A stretch of 64,000 nucleotides of DNA from an uncultured Bacteroidales bacterium. Its GTDB lineage: Bacteria > Bacteroidota > Bacteroidia > Bacteroidales > Bacteroidaceae. Every line of letters begins with the position of its first letter. Positions within the stretch are counted from its first letter, which is position 1. Below, piece by piece: positions 1-8,546 of this stretch. The notes beneath the pieces are model-generated. The model saw nothing but the letters and a program-made list of their open reading frames with translations. It had not been told where the DNA came from and did no database searches. The stretch is from contig CACWFY010000016.1 in assembly GCA_902760345.1 (NCBI GenBank), positions 1 to 64,000 of the forward strand, given 5' to 3'. Both the position numbers and the translations under genes were made by a program.

Positions 1-762
1 CTCGTCAGCCTGCTCCTGAGTCAGCCAACCCTTAGCCATGTTGCTCTCGATGTGATCCTCAGAGTCAACGAGGTTGGGGTTCAGGCCAGCCTTCTTGAGC
101 TTCATCTCAACGAACTTCTCTACCTGCTCCAGCTTGGTCTTCTCAACAGCGGTCTTGTACTCCTCGTCGAGAATCTTCTGGTCAACGCTGGCAGCGTCAA
201 GAGCAACGGGCTTCATAGCAGCAACCTGCATAGCTACGAGGTGACCCTGCTCAGCAGCGGGCTTGTTGGTCTGTACCATGGTGCACAGAGTGTGCTTGCC
301 CATGTGGTCGTAAACCTCGATGTTCTCACCCTCGAGAGTCAGGTAGCCGTCCAGCTCCATCTTCTCACCGGTGATACCAGAACGCTGAGTAACAGCCTCC
401 TGAGCGGTCTGACCGTTAACAGTCAGATTCTTCACAGCCTCGAGGTCAGCAGCCTTAGCAGCGATAGCAGCGTCGAGGATGCTCTGAGTCAGAGCGATGA
501 AGTCGGCACCGTTGGCAACGAAGTCGGTCTCACACTTCAGAGCGAGCATAGCAGCGAAGCCGTCAACGCTCTTTACGAGTACACAACCATTTGATGTCTC
601 ACGGTCGCTACGCTTAGCAGCGATAGCCAGGCCACGCTCACGGAGCAGCTCCTTAGCCTTGTCGAAGTCGCCCTCAGCCTCGGTCAGCGCCTTCTTTACG
701 TCAGCCAGACCAGCGCCAGTCATTGCGCGAAGCTTCTTGATATCGTCAATTGAAATAGCCAT
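1..762 (-). CDS. tsf: Translation elongation factor Ts (partial, runs off left edge)
   Basis: EF-Ts is the nucleotide-exchange factor that regenerates EF-Tu-GTP during translation in the cytoplasm. The start ATG is the complement of 760-762, and the protein opens MAISIDDIKKLRAMTGAG, the N-terminal UBA-like domain. It continues with ALTEAEGDFDKAKELLRERG and the conserved core LKCETDFVAN. About 254 codons are visible; the C-terminus lies beyond position 1. It is the last visible gene of a minus-strand rplM-rpsI-rpsB-tsf group. A 52-nt spacer of ATTTCGTT-like octamers separates it from rpsB. Identity is clear from sequence and from the standard rpsB-tsf order. Confidence 0.96.
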   Translation of the reverse strand, partial: MAISIDDIKKLRAMTGAGLADVKKALTEAEGDFDKAKELLRERGLAIAAKRSDRETSNGCVLVKSVDGFAAMLALKCETDFVANGADFIALTQSILDAAIAAKAADLEAVKNLTVNGQTAQEAVTQRSGITGEKMELDGYLTLEGENIEVYDHMGKHTLCTMVQTNKPAAEQGHLVAMQVAAMKPVALDAASVDQKILDEEYKTAVEKTKLEQVEKFVEMKLKKAGLNPNLVDSEDHIESNMAKGWLTQEQADE

Positions 763-783
763 TGTTTCTTTAAATATTATTCG

Positions 784-806
784 TTATTACGTTATTTCGT
801 TATTAC
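784..806. repeat. Octanucleotide repeat in the rpsB-tsf spacer
   Basis: The spacer contains about three 8-nt units of the form ATTTCGTT/ATTACGTT. The 15-nt word at 789-803 is repeated exactly at 36133-36147, in the spacer between argH and the SRPBCC gene. Function is unknown. Confidence 0.6.
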
Positions 807-814
807 GCCTAGAT

Positions 815-1518
815 TTACTCAGCAGTCTCTTCAGCGGGGGCAGCCTCCTCAGCTACAGGAGCCTCAGCGGGAGCCTCTTCAGCAGCCTTACGGGTGCGAC
901 GGGCCTGACGCTTGGGAGCCTTCTCTTCGGTCTCAGCCTCAGCCTGTGCGTCAGCAGCCTTCTCGTCAGCCTTCTCGACCTTACGCTCCTCGATACCCTC
1001 GTTGATGGCAGCGCAACAGGCAGAGAGGATTACTTCTACAGAATCCTTAGCGTCGTCGTTAGCAGGGATGATGAAGTCGATGTTCTTCGGGTCAGAGTTG
1101 GTGTCAACGATACCGAATACGGGGATGCCCAGACGGTTAGCCTCGCGAACGGCAATCTGCTCCTTCAGCACGTCAACAACGAAGAGTGCGCTAGGCAGAC
1201 GAGTCAGGTCGGCGATAGAACCGAGGTTCTTTTCCAACTTGGCGCGCTGACGGGTTACCTGCAACAGCTCACGCTTTGACAGGTTAGAGAAAGTACCATC
1301 CTGCATCAGCTTGTCGATGTTCGCCATTTTCTTTACGGCCTTGCGGATAGTCGGGAAGTTGGTCAACATACCACCCGGCCAGCGCTCTGTAACGTAAGGC
1401 ATACCAACGCTCTGAGCCTTCTCGGCGATGATTTCCTTAGTCTGTTTTTTAGTAGCGACGAACAGCACCTTCTTGCCGCTCTTGGCAATCTGCGTTGGTC
1501 AAAATTTGTTCTTGCCAT
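815..1518 (-). pseudogene. rpsB: 30S ribosomal protein S2, disrupted by an internal deletion and frameshift
   Basis: S2 binds the 30S subunit and is normally essential. A start at 1518 gives MARTNFDQ, the standard Bacteroidetes S2 N-terminus. The reading frame is then lost at about 1493-1494. In the next frame the protein resumes at QIAKSGKKVLFVATKKQ and runs intact through ERWPGGMLTNFPTIRKAVKK and NRLGIPVFGIVDTNSDP to an Ala/Glu-rich tail ending at 815. By recall of family sequences, about 50 residues (LLEAG...HFGH...KWNP...IHIIDL) are missing, and two extra bases remain, so the loss is about 148 nt. An intact S2 cannot be made from this sequence. This is either a real lesion compensated elsewhere or, more likely, an assembly or consensus error. 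Confidence 0.85.
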
Positions 1519-1587
1519 TTTGTTTGATGTCTTTTTTTTGTTGTTTACTTTCTTTTTAATTCTTATTGTTAGAATCAACCAATGGGT

Positions 1588-1626
1588 AGTCTAGTTGTAC
1601 TAGTCTTACTAGCAGTACTAGCCAGA
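1588..1626 (-). repeat. CTAGT nonanucleotide repeat in the rpsB leader
   Basis: Read on the minus strand this is about four 9-nt units of the form nnnACTAGT, with four or more CTAG words in under 40 nt. The 14-mer at 1591-1604 (ACTAGTACAACTAG on the minus strand) also occurs at 44142-44155 inside argS. The array lies in the rpsI-rpsB spacer, about 70 nt upstream of the rpsB start, and is therefore probably in the transcribed leader. Confidence 0.7.
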
Positions 1627-1664
1627 GTCCCATCAGTTTAGATACTAAACGTAGTCCAGTATGA

Positions 1665-2051
1665 TTAACGTTTACTGAACTGGAAGCGACGACGTGCCTT
1701 GGGCTGACCGGGCTTCTTACGCTCAACCTCACGAGCATCGCGGGTCAGGAAACCTTGGTCTTTCAAGACCTTCTTGTCCTCGGCATTTACCTTGACCAGT
1801 GCACGGGCGATAGCCAGACGCAGAGCCTGACTCTGACCGGTGAAACCACCACCATCGAGGTTGGCCTTGATATCATACTTTTCAGCAACCTCCAACAGGT
1901 TCAGCGGCTGCTTAACCACATACTGCAGGATAGCTGAGGGGAAGTATACCTCTAAGTCTTTCTTGTTGATCGTGATCTTGCCAGTACCCTCTGACAGATA
2001 TACGCGAGCTACCGAGCTCTTACGACGACCTATTGCGTTGATGTATTCCAT
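1665..2051 (-). CDS. rpsI: 30S ribosomal protein S9
   Basis: S9 is a component of the 30S head whose C-terminal tail reaches the P-site tRNA. The 128-residue product begins MEYINAIGRRKSSVARVYL and ends with the family tail GQPKARRRFQFSKR. It also contains the conserved GGGFTGQSQALRLAIARAL. Length is normal. It lies 30 nt downstream of rplM on the same strand, the universal L13-S9 gene pair, and is followed by a spacer holding the CTAGT repeat before rpsB. Confidence 0.98.
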   Translation of the reverse strand: MEYINAIGRRKSSVARVYLSEGTGKITINKKDLEVYFPSAILQYVVKQPLNLLEVAEKYDIKANLDGGGFTGQSQALRLAIARALVKVNAEDKKVLKDQGFLTRDAREVERKKPGQPKARRRFQFSKR

Positions 2052-2081
2052 CTTATTAATCTTTTATCTTTAATCTTTAAT

Positions 2082-2549
2082 TTACTTGTACTGGTTGATG
2101 TCGATTGCCTTGGGCTTCTGGGCTTCGTGCTTGTGCTCTGTACCCTCATAGATGTAAAGGTTGTTCAGCAGTGCACGGCCGAGGGGACCCTTGGGGAGCA
2201 TACCCTTGACGGCATGCTTGATGATGCGCTCTACACCGAAGGGCTTCTTGCGGAGCTCTGCGGGAGTGTTGAAACGCTGACCACCAGGATAGCCGGTGTA
2301 ACGTGTGTACACCTTGTCGGTCTCTTTCTTACCAGTGAATACCACCTTCTGTGCGTTGATGATGATTACGTTGTCACCACAGTCCTGGTTAGGAGTGAAG
2401 GTGGGCTTGTACTTACCGCGAATGATCTTAGCTACTTTAGAAGCGAGGCGGCCAACTACCTGATCGGTAGCGTCGATAACCACCCATTCCTTCTGTTCGC
2501 GAGCAGCTTCCTTAGATACGGAAACGGTCTTGTAACTTAAAGTGTTCAT
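2082..2549 (-). CDS. rplM: 50S ribosomal protein L13
   Basis: L13 is an early-assembly protein of the 50S subunit. The 155-residue product contains the family motifs WVVIDATDQVVGRLAS, GDNVIIINA and GMLPKGPLGR. The start at 2549 gives MNTLSYKTVSVSKEAA, a typical Bacteroidetes N-terminus. It is the first gene of the rplM-rpsI-rpsB-tsf group. A roughly 200-nt leader precedes it, counted from a TACCTTTG box at 2756-2763, leaving room for autoregulation. Confidence 0.97.
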   Translation of the reverse strand: MNTLSYKTVSVSKEAAREQKEWVVIDATDQVVGRLASKVAKIIRGKYKPTFTPNQDCGDNVIIINAQKVVFTGKKETDKVYTRYTGYPGGQRFNTPAELRKKPFGVERIIKHAVKGMLPKGPLGRALLNNLYIYEGTEHKHEAQKPKAIDINQYK

Positions 2550-2763
2550 TTTTACTTTTAAAATTTTCTACTAAAAAACATTTAATTCTTTATCTCTATT
2601 ATGCGCACAAATACCACTAGCAGAGGTCTAACTCTCCGCAAGCAGTCTAACGTACGCTGAATCAGTACTTTCACGAACCGCTGTGCCCGGCCAAAGACAC
2701 CGCTATTCCGCACTAATCCACGGGGATTCTAAGTCTCTCCCCCATAATCGGACTGCAAAGGTA
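2550..2763 (-). promoter_or_regulatory. Promoter and long leader of the rplM operon
   Basis: A minus-strand -7 box TACCTTTG lies at 2756-2763, so transcription should start near 2750. That leaves about 200 nt of untranslated leader before the rplM ATG. The leader is moderately GC-rich and unlike the AT-rich spacers nearby, and contains several short complementary segments. Ribosomal-protein leaders are known upstream of L13 genes in some bacteria. I infer, but cannot show, an L13-binding leader here. The opposite strand of 2764-2882 serves comEC. Confidence 0.5.
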
Positions 2764-2882
2764 CTGCTTTTCTGTGAAAAATGAGTGAGGAGTGATGAGA
2801 AATGTTTTCTTTAGGGTGTTATTTATGATTATTTAACTAAATATTGTTCTATAGTAAGTATAAAACCACGAAATTTGCATCC

Positions 2883-4397
2883 ATGAAGATGCATGCACCA
2901 CTCTTTCCGTTAGCAGTATGTTTAATGCTGGGTGTCGCTGTCGCCGATAGGCTACCCGATTGGACTACAGGTCTGGCTGTGCTCGTTGTCTGCGCAGCTT
3001 GTACCGTTCTGCTTTCCCGTTGGCCCCGCTGTCAGACGATAGGCCTGTGGATTTGCAGTCTGCTGATTGGTATGACGCTGACTTCCAGACACCGCCAGCA
3101 GTTAGAGGTGGAGTGGCCTAAGGAGCAAGTCGTACAGGAGGTGGTGGTCATAGAAGAGCCCATTCTCAAGGAGCGTTGGGTAACGGTGAACGTACTGACG
3201 GCCACCGGCCATAGGAAGCTGAGGCTACACTTACAGAAAGACGAAGACAGCAAACGCATAACAGTTGGCGACGGACTGGTTGTCTCTGCATATATTAATA
3301 AGGTACGCGTATGGACGCGCGATTCAGTTCAAAAAGGAGAAAGAGACCACTTCGACTACCGCCGATACATGCAGTGTCACGGTTACATGGGCGAAGCCTT
3401 TGTCTGGCATGATTATTGGCATTGGCACCAAGTGTCTAAGAAAGGGCTTTCGCTCATTGAACGCTGTCGCCTACGCTTCCTCTGCTGGCGCCACCAACTG
3501 CTGGAACGCTACCATTTGTGGGGCATCAGCGGTGATGCCTATGGCGTGTTGGCCGCTATGACGCTGGGCGAGAAAACATCTATCGACCAAGAGATCCGCA
3601 AGACCTACCGTGAGGTGGGGGCGTCGCACATCCTCGCGCTGAGTGGTCTGCACCTGATGATCATCTATGGTGTTATCACCCTGTTGGTTAGCTGGCGACG
3701 TATACACATGCTGTCACAGGTGCTCATTGTCCTGGCCATCTGGGCCTTTGCCCTGCTCACCGGACTGTCGCCCAGCATTGTGCGGGCATCAACCATGATT
3801 ACCGTCTATGCCCTGCTGGCATTGGGCCATCGTGAAAAGATGTCTGTTAACACCTTGGCATTTGTTGCCGTCGTGATGTTGGCCGTCAATCCGCTTGCAC
3901 TCTACGATTTTGGTTTCCAACTGTCGTTCACTGCTGTTTTGGCCATCGTCTTGATAAACCCTCTACTCTTTGGACTCATCCCTCCACACATCCTGATGCA
4001 CCATCGGGTCCTGAAGGCAATATGGGGGTTGGCAACAGTTAGCATTTCTGCCCAAATAGGTACCGCCCCGCTAGTTGCTTATTATTTTGGCTATTTCTCT
4101 AGCGTATTCCTACTCACCAACTATATCGTCATTCCGCTGACAACTCTTATTCTCTACCTGACGACCATGCTACTGGTTGTCAGCTGGTGGCCATGGGGTG
4201 TGGCGCTGATGGCTACCTGTCTGTCGTTGCTGGTACGTACTATGAATCAGCTGTTGGCGTGGATAGCCACACTGCCTTATAGCAGCATCGACGGCATCAG
4301 TCTGTCTACGCTGCAAGTATTCCTTCTGTACGTCTTTATAGGTAGCACCTATGTCGCCGTCAGCCTAAAATATCGAGAATTTCGCCAAAATGCGTGA
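2883..4397 (+). CDS. comEC: ComEC/Rec2-family DNA uptake channel protein
   Basis: ComEC forms the inner-membrane channel for single-stranded DNA uptake in transformable bacteria. I chose the ATG at 2883 (MKMHAPLFPLAVCLMLGV) over an upstream TTG, which gives 504 aa. The N-terminus has two to three membrane segments followed by a soluble DUF4131-like region. The polytopic Competence domain carries the signature VGASHILALSGLHLMII near residue 255 and PSIVRASTM near residue 300. There is no C-terminal metallo-beta-lactamase-like domain, so this is the short form. Its last 38 bp overlap tail to tail with the HAD gene on the other strand. A comF homologue is present at 47.2 kb. Confidence 0.9.
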   Translation: MKMHAPLFPLAVCLMLGVAVADRLPDWTTGLAVLVVCAACTVLLSRWPRCQTIGLWICSLLIGMTLTSRHRQQLEVEWPKEQVVQEVVVIEEPILKERWVTVNVLTATGHRKLRLHLQKDEDSKRITVGDGLVVSAYINKVRVWTRDSVQKGERDHFDYRRYMQCHGYMGEAFVWHDYWHWHQVSKKGLSLIERCRLRFLCWRHQLLERYHLWGISGDAYGVLAAMTLGEKTSIDQEIRKTYREVGASHILALSGLHLMIIYGVITLLVSWRRIHMLSQVLIVLAIWAFALLTGLSPSIVRASTMITVYALLALGHREKMSVNTLAFVAVVMLAVNPLALYDFGFQLSFTAVLAIVLINPLLFGLIPPHILMHHRVLKAIWGLATVSISAQIGTAPLVAYYFGYFSSVFLLTNYIVIPLTTLILYLTTMLLVVSWWPWGVALMATCLSLLVRTMNQLLAWIATLPYSSIDGISLSTLQVFLLYVFIGSTYVAVSLKYREFRQNA

Positions 4398-5055
4398 TCT
4401 TGCGTAGCTTGTCGTGCGGAAATTCCTCTGACTTCTCCAATTCCCATACCACATGGTAGGGGATGTGTATAGCATAGGCGCCAGCGGCCAAGGCTGGCGC
4501 AATGTCTGAGCGAAATGAGTTGCCGACCATCAGTGTCTGCTCTGGTGCTACGTCCAGATTCTCACACAACTGGCGATACTCCTGTTCCGTCTTGTTTGAA
4601 ACTGTTTCTACGTGAGAGAAATACTGCTCCAGTCCTGATCGTGCCAGTTTGCCTTCCTGATCCATCAGCTCACCTTTTGTGAATACCACCAAACGGTAGT
4701 GACGCCGTTCTGCCAGCGTGCACAGCGTCTCTTCTACCTCAGGCAACGGTGTCGTAGGAAACTTCAGCAGTCCCTGTCCCAGTTCTATCAGTCGCATAAC
4801 GATATCGCCTGTCAACTGTTCCTTACTGACTCGTACGGCATTCTCGATGAGCGACAGCGTGAATGCTTTCGTGCCATAGCCCGTCAGACTCAGGTTCTTA
4901 CGCTCTGTGGCAAAGAGACCTTCGCTTACCTCACGGGCCGTGGCCCACGGACTGAGCAGTTCACAGCATTTGTGTTCCACCTCGTCGAACCACGACTGGC
5001 AGTCCCACAGGGTATCATCGGCGTCGAAAGCTATAACTTTTATTTTTTCTTTCAT
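4360..5055 (-). CDS. HAD-family hydrolase (YjjG/phosphoglycolate phosphatase-like)
   Basis: This is a cytoplasmic haloacid-dehalogenase-type phosphohydrolase of 231 aa. Starting at the ATG at 5055, motif I appears at once as VIAFDADDTLWD, with the nucleophile and acid/base aspartates. Motif II is VVFTKGE with its Thr, and the C-terminal motif is TLMVGNSFRSDIAPALAAG. An alpha-helical cap lies between motifs I and II, as in subfamily I HADs. The substrate cannot be deduced. It is the last gene of a minus-strand SDR/exported protein/HAD run and overlaps the comEC 3' end by 38 bp. Confidence 0.85.
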   Translation of the reverse strand: MKEKIKVIAFDADDTLWDCQSWFDEVEHKCCELLSPWATAREVSEGLFATERKNLSLTGYGTKAFTLSLIENAVRVSKEQLTGDIVMRLIELGQGLLKFPTTPLPEVEETLCTLAERRHYRLVVFTKGELMDQEGKLARSGLEQYFSHVETVSNKTEQEYRQLCENLDVAPEQTLMVGNSFRSDIAPALAAGAYAIHIPYHVVWELEKSEEFPHDKLRKITHFGEILDILG

Positions 5056-5085
5056 AGGGCATATGGGGCTCATAGGACTTATGGG

Positions 5086-6072
5086 TTATTCCCAATAGGC
5101 ATAGGTGCGTTTCTGCAGGACAGTCGACTGCTGGCTTTGGCGGCCTTTCTCCCAATAGGTCAACAGCACCGAGTTGCTGGTCCAGTTTCCCTCGTCGTCG
5201 CGCGTCAGGTAGTTGTTGCGGATGTTGATAGTCATCACGCACTCACGGTTGTTGCCCTGCTGTTCAAAGACCTTCTGGTGCTGCGAGAGTATCTCTCCTT
5301 GGTCGTTGTAGGTATATTCGTGGGTATAGCTGACGCCTGCCTGTTCGTTGATCAGCGTGCGGTGTACCAGTCGGTATTGGTCGTCATACTCATACTCTAC
5401 GACGGTTTTGCCCTCTTTCTCCGCCATCTCTGCCCGCCGCAGATAGCCGTAGCGGTCATATTGGCGGTTTGTTAGGTCCGGGTTGTCTATTTGGCCGCTT
5501 TCTGAGAAGTGCAGAAACTGCTCTTCGCTGATGGCATTCTCTGTCACCACCTCCTGCACCGGTCCATGCAGTCCCATGGTCAGCGCATCCTTATAGTATG
5601 GCCCTCCCACATAGTACAGTATGCGGATATCGCTCGAGCCGTTGCCGTTGTCGACTACCGACAGCTTGATGCTGCCGAACTCGTCCATATACACCCATGC
5701 GTCGTCGCGCTGCAGGAGGTCGCCATGTTCCTGTTTCAACTTGTACAGGAAGTACTGGCTGTTGCGCTCGAGCATCTTCGCCGTACTATAGGGGCCAATA
5801 GTCACGTAGGCCGAAGACACCAAACGGGTCTTCGGCTCTACTGAAACCATTAGTTTGGCACGAATGCCATAGTATGTACCTCGGAAGTAATAGTCCTCCC
5901 CATCATCAGAACCTCCCCACTCTGTCCAGCCGTCAGCTGTGAGCATGACGCGCATGCTGTCTATCGGACCTTCCAGCATTACCTTCTGCAAGGCTAAAGC
6001 TCGCGGGTCGCCCTGAGCCAGCATACCCATCGTGGTCAGCCAGAGGCAAACGATGAAGAGAGCTCTTTTCAT
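5086..6072 (-). CDS. Exported protein of unknown function
   Basis: I do not recognise this 328-aa protein. It begins with a Sec signal peptide (MKRALFIVCLWLTTMGMLAQG, cleavage likely after MLA) and has no lipobox cysteine, so it is probably periplasmic. Residues about 30-190 look like a mixed alpha/beta domain with many aromatic residues. Residues about 205-300 resemble YD/RHS-like strands (QYDRYGYLRRAEMAEK, VEYEYDDQYRLVHRTLI, YTHEYTYNDQGEILSQH), as in short RHS-like exported proteins. It starts 3 nt after the SDR stop and is followed by the HAD gene, so co-transcription is likely. Confidence 0.75.
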   Translation of the reverse strand: MKRALFIVCLWLTTMGMLAQGDPRALALQKVMLEGPIDSMRVMLTADGWTEWGGSDDGEDYYFRGTYYGIRAKLMVSVEPKTRLVSSAYVTIGPYSTAKMLERNSQYFLYKLKQEHGDLLQRDDAWVYMDEFGSIKLSVVDNGNGSSDIRILYYVGGPYYKDALTMGLHGPVQEVVTENAISEEQFLHFSESGQIDNPDLTNRQYDRYGYLRRAEMAEKEGKTVVEYEYDDQYRLVHRTLINEQAGVSYTHEYTYNDQGEILSQHQKVFEQQGNNRECVMTINIRNNYLTRDDEGNWTSNSVLLTYWEKGRQSQQSTVLQKRTYAYWE

Positions 6073-6075
6073 TCC

Positions 6076-6879
6076 TTACTTCGGCTGTTTGCCGATATAG
6101 GCCAGGATACCACCGTCAACATACAGCACGTGGCCGTTGACAGCATCAGAAGCGTGTGAAGCCAGGAATACGGCAGGACCACCGAGCTCTGACGGATCGA
6201 GCCAACGGCCTGCAGGTGTCTTGGCACAGATGAACGAGTCGAACGGATGACGGCTTCCGTCTGGCTGACGCTCACGCAGTGGAGCGGTCTGTGGCGTAGC
6301 GATGTAGCCCGGGCCGATACCGTTACACTGGATATTGTACTCACCATACTCCGAGCAGATATTGCGGGTCAGCATCTTCAGACCCCCCTTGGCAGCAGCG
6401 TATGCGCTGACGGTCTCACGACCCAGCTCCGACATCATCGAGCAGATATTGATGATCTTACCCTCGCGGCGCTCCATCATCTCGGGCAGCACGGCAGCAC
6501 TAACGATATAGGGAGCCACCAGGTCAACGTCAATCACCTGCTGGAACTCAGCACGCTTCATCTCGTGCATGGGGATGCGCTTGATGATACCGGCATTGTT
6601 CACAAGGATGTCAATCTGACCTACCTCAGCGTGAATCTTCTCGACCAGTGCCTTTACGGCGTTCTCGTCAGTTACGTCGCACACATAGCCCTTCACGTTC
6701 TTAATGCCGGCCTCTTTGTAGTTGGCCAGACCACGCTCCAGAGCAGCCTCGTTAATGTCGTTAAAGATGATGGTCTTAATGCCTGCAGCTACGAAAGCCT
6801 TAGCAATGTTGAAACCAATACCGTAAGATGCACCTGTAATCCATGCGTTCTTACCTTCCAATGAAAAGATGTTTGTCAT
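6076..6879 (-). CDS. SDR oxidoreductase, gluconate 5-dehydrogenase/KduD-like
   Basis: This is a 267-aa classical short-chain dehydrogenase. Visible features are the Rossmann motif ITGASYGIG near residue 15, NNAG near residue 92, catalytic Ser in INICSMMSE and the YxxxK pair in SAYAAAKGG, and the GPGYIATPQT loop. Overall similarity is to gluconate 5-dehydrogenase and 2-deoxy-D-gluconate 3-dehydrogenase (KduD). Such enzymes act next to KduI in unsaturated-uronate breakdown, and a kduI gene lies at 31.6 kb in this window. The exact substrate cannot be settled from sequence. A TATCTTTG promoter box lies upstream on the minus strand at 6944-6951. Confidence 0.9.
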   Translation of the reverse strand: MTNIFSLEGKNAWITGASYGIGFNIAKAFVAAGIKTIIFNDINEAALERGLANYKEAGIKNVKGYVCDVTDENAVKALVEKIHAEVGQIDILVNNAGIIKRIPMHEMKRAEFQQVIDVDLVAPYIVSAAVLPEMMERREGKIINICSMMSELGRETVSAYAAAKGGLKMLTRNICSEYGEYNIQCNGIGPGYIATPQTAPLRERQPDGSRHPFDSFICAKTPAGRWLDPSELGGPAVFLASHASDAVNGHVLYVDGGILAYIGKQPK

Positions 6880-6943
6880 AATAAAATTGTTTGTATAAGT
6901 AATTTGTTGTGCCTTCTTGTCTTGTTTTGTTGTTTACACCATG

Positions 6944-6951
6944 CAAAGATA
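6944..6951 (-). promoter_or_regulatory. Predicted -7 box for the SDR operon
   Basis: The minus strand reads TATCTTTG, matching the Bacteroidetes TAnnTTTG consensus, 65 nt before the SDR start codon. Confidence 0.55.
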
Positions 6952-7052
6952 GCAATTAATTTTCAAAAAGCCATCTTTCTATATGACGATTTAAAATAGA
7001 TTAATACTTAACATTTTTCCCCTAAAAGGTTTTTGTTTTCAAAAAAAATAGT

Positions 7053-7060
7053 TATATTTG
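7053..7060 (+). promoter_or_regulatory. Predicted -7 box for the DcuB gene
   Basis: TATATTTG matches TAnnTTTG. A TTTTTG stretch lies upstream, with about 17 nt between it and the box. The start codon is 43 nt downstream. Confidence 0.55.
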
Positions 7061-7103
7061 CAAACAAAATAGACAATAACTTTATCTAAAATAGTAATAA
7101 ACT

Positions 7104-8546
7104 ATGGTATTAATGGTTCTTCAGCTCCTCATTGTGTTGGGAGCGTTGTGGGTGGGATCACGCTACGGTTCTCTCGCTCTGGGTGCCATCTCTGGTATCG
7201 GACTGGCCCTGCTGGTCTTCGGATTTGGCCTGATGCCAGGTACGCCCCCTACCGATGTGATCTACATCATCATTGCTGCCGTGACCTGTGCAGGTATTAT
7301 GCAGGCTTCGGGCGGTATGGACTGGTTAATCCAGATTGCAGAGAAGTTGCTCCGCAAACATCCAGACCGCATCACGTTCCTGGCACCACTCACCACTTTC
7401 TTCCTGACAGTGCTGGTAGGTACTGGTCACGTGGTTTACACGCTGATGCCTATCATCTGTGATATCGCACTGAAGAAGGGCATCCGTCCTGAGCGTCCTT
7501 GTGGTGTGGCCAGTATCGCCTCGCAGGTGGGTATCACGTGTTCACCTATCGCTGCTGCCGTTGTGGCTTTCGTCAGTATTTCTAACGCCAATGGTTTCGA
7601 CATCACCATTCCACGCGTGCTGATGATTTCCATTCCTGCCTGTATCTGTGGCCTGATGGCCGCAGCTACGGCATCCTATCGTCGCGGTCTTGACCTTGAC
7701 AAGGATCCAGAGTTCCTGAAGAAGATTGCCGACCCCGCACAGCGTGATTATATCTATGGTGGTGGAGCAACCACGTTGGACAAGGAGATTCCACAGTCGG
7801 CCAAGAATGCCGTATTCATCTTCCTTGGTGCACTGGCTGTTATCGTACTGTTCGCTGCCCTGCCCCAGCTGTTACCCTCTTATACTACCGTGAAAGTGGT
7901 GAAAGGTGCTGGTGATGTGATGATTGTTGGCGGAACGAAGATTTCCGCAGCTGCACTCGCAAAAGCAGGCATTGTCGCTACTGGCTTGACAGAGACAGGT
8001 ACCATCGCCCTGAAGATGAACCTCGTCATCCAGATTGTGATGATTTCTGCTGCAGCATTGATGATTATCTTCTGTAAGGCTGCTCCCAAGAAGGCCGTTG
8101 CTGGTCCGGTATGGCAGTCAGGTATGGTCGCCGTCGTAGCCATCTATGGTATCGCCTGGCTTGCAGATACCTATTTCTCGAACTACATGGACGAGATGCA
8201 GGACATGCTGGCAGGTGTTGTGAAGGCCTATCCTTGGAGCATTGCCTTTGTGTTCTTCATGGTTTCTGTGCTTATCAACTCCCAGGGAGCTGTCGTTGTC
8301 GCCATGTTGCCATTGGCCTATAAGCTGGGCATCCCCGGCCCAGTATTGCTTGGAGTACTTCCTGCCGTCTACGGTTACTTCTTCATCCCCAACTATCCCT
8401 CGGATATCGCTACAGTGAACTTCGACCGTTCAGGCACAACGGTGATTGGTAAGTATCTGCTGAACCACTCGTTCATGATGCCAGGTCTGATCTGTGTGTC
8501 AGTCAGCACGCTGGTAGCATATTTGCTTTCATCGCTATTCTTCTGA
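7104..8546 (+). CDS. dcuB: Anaerobic C4-dicarboxylate transporter, DcuA/DcuB family
   Basis: Dcu carriers exchange fumarate, malate or aspartate for succinate across the inner membrane during fumarate respiration or succinate-forming fermentation, the main redox outlet of Prevotella. The 480-aa product has about 12 hydrophobic segments and family motifs: GTGHVVYTLMPIICDIALKKGIRPERP near residue 112 and ASQVGITCSPIAAAVVAF near residue 140. Near the C-terminus it has YFFIPNYPSDIATVNFDRSGTT. It is a single-gene unit with its own promoter. Its last 12 bp overlap the convergent AsmA-like gene. Confidence 0.92.
   Translation: MVLMVLQLLIVLGALWVGSRYGSLALGAISGIGLALLVFGFGLMPGTPPTDVIYIIIAAVTCAGIMQASGGMDWLIQIAEKLLRKHPDRITFLAPLTTFFLTVLVGTGHVVYTLMPIICDIALKKGIRPERPCGVASIASQVGITCSPIAAAVVAFVSISNANGFDITIPRVLMISIPACICGLMAAATASYRRGLDLDKDPEFLKKIADPAQRDYIYGGGATTLDKEIPQSAKNAVFIFLGALAVIVLFAALPQLLPSYTTVKVVKGAGDVMIVGGTKISAAALAKAGIVATGLTETGTIALKMNLVIQIVMISAAALMIIFCKAAPKKAVAGPVWQSGMVAVVAIYGIAWLADTYFSNYMDEMQDMLAGVVKAYPWSIAFVFFMVSVLINSQGAVVVAMLPLAYKLGIPGPVLLGVLPAVYGYFFIPNYPSDIATVNFDRSGTTVIGKYLLNHSFMMPGLICVSVSTLVAYLLSSLFF

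Noticed and set aside
1363-1578. Separate 71-codon gene upstream of rpsB
   Set aside because: Its MARTNFDQ is the true S2 N-terminus; the rest is out-of-frame rpsB sequence.
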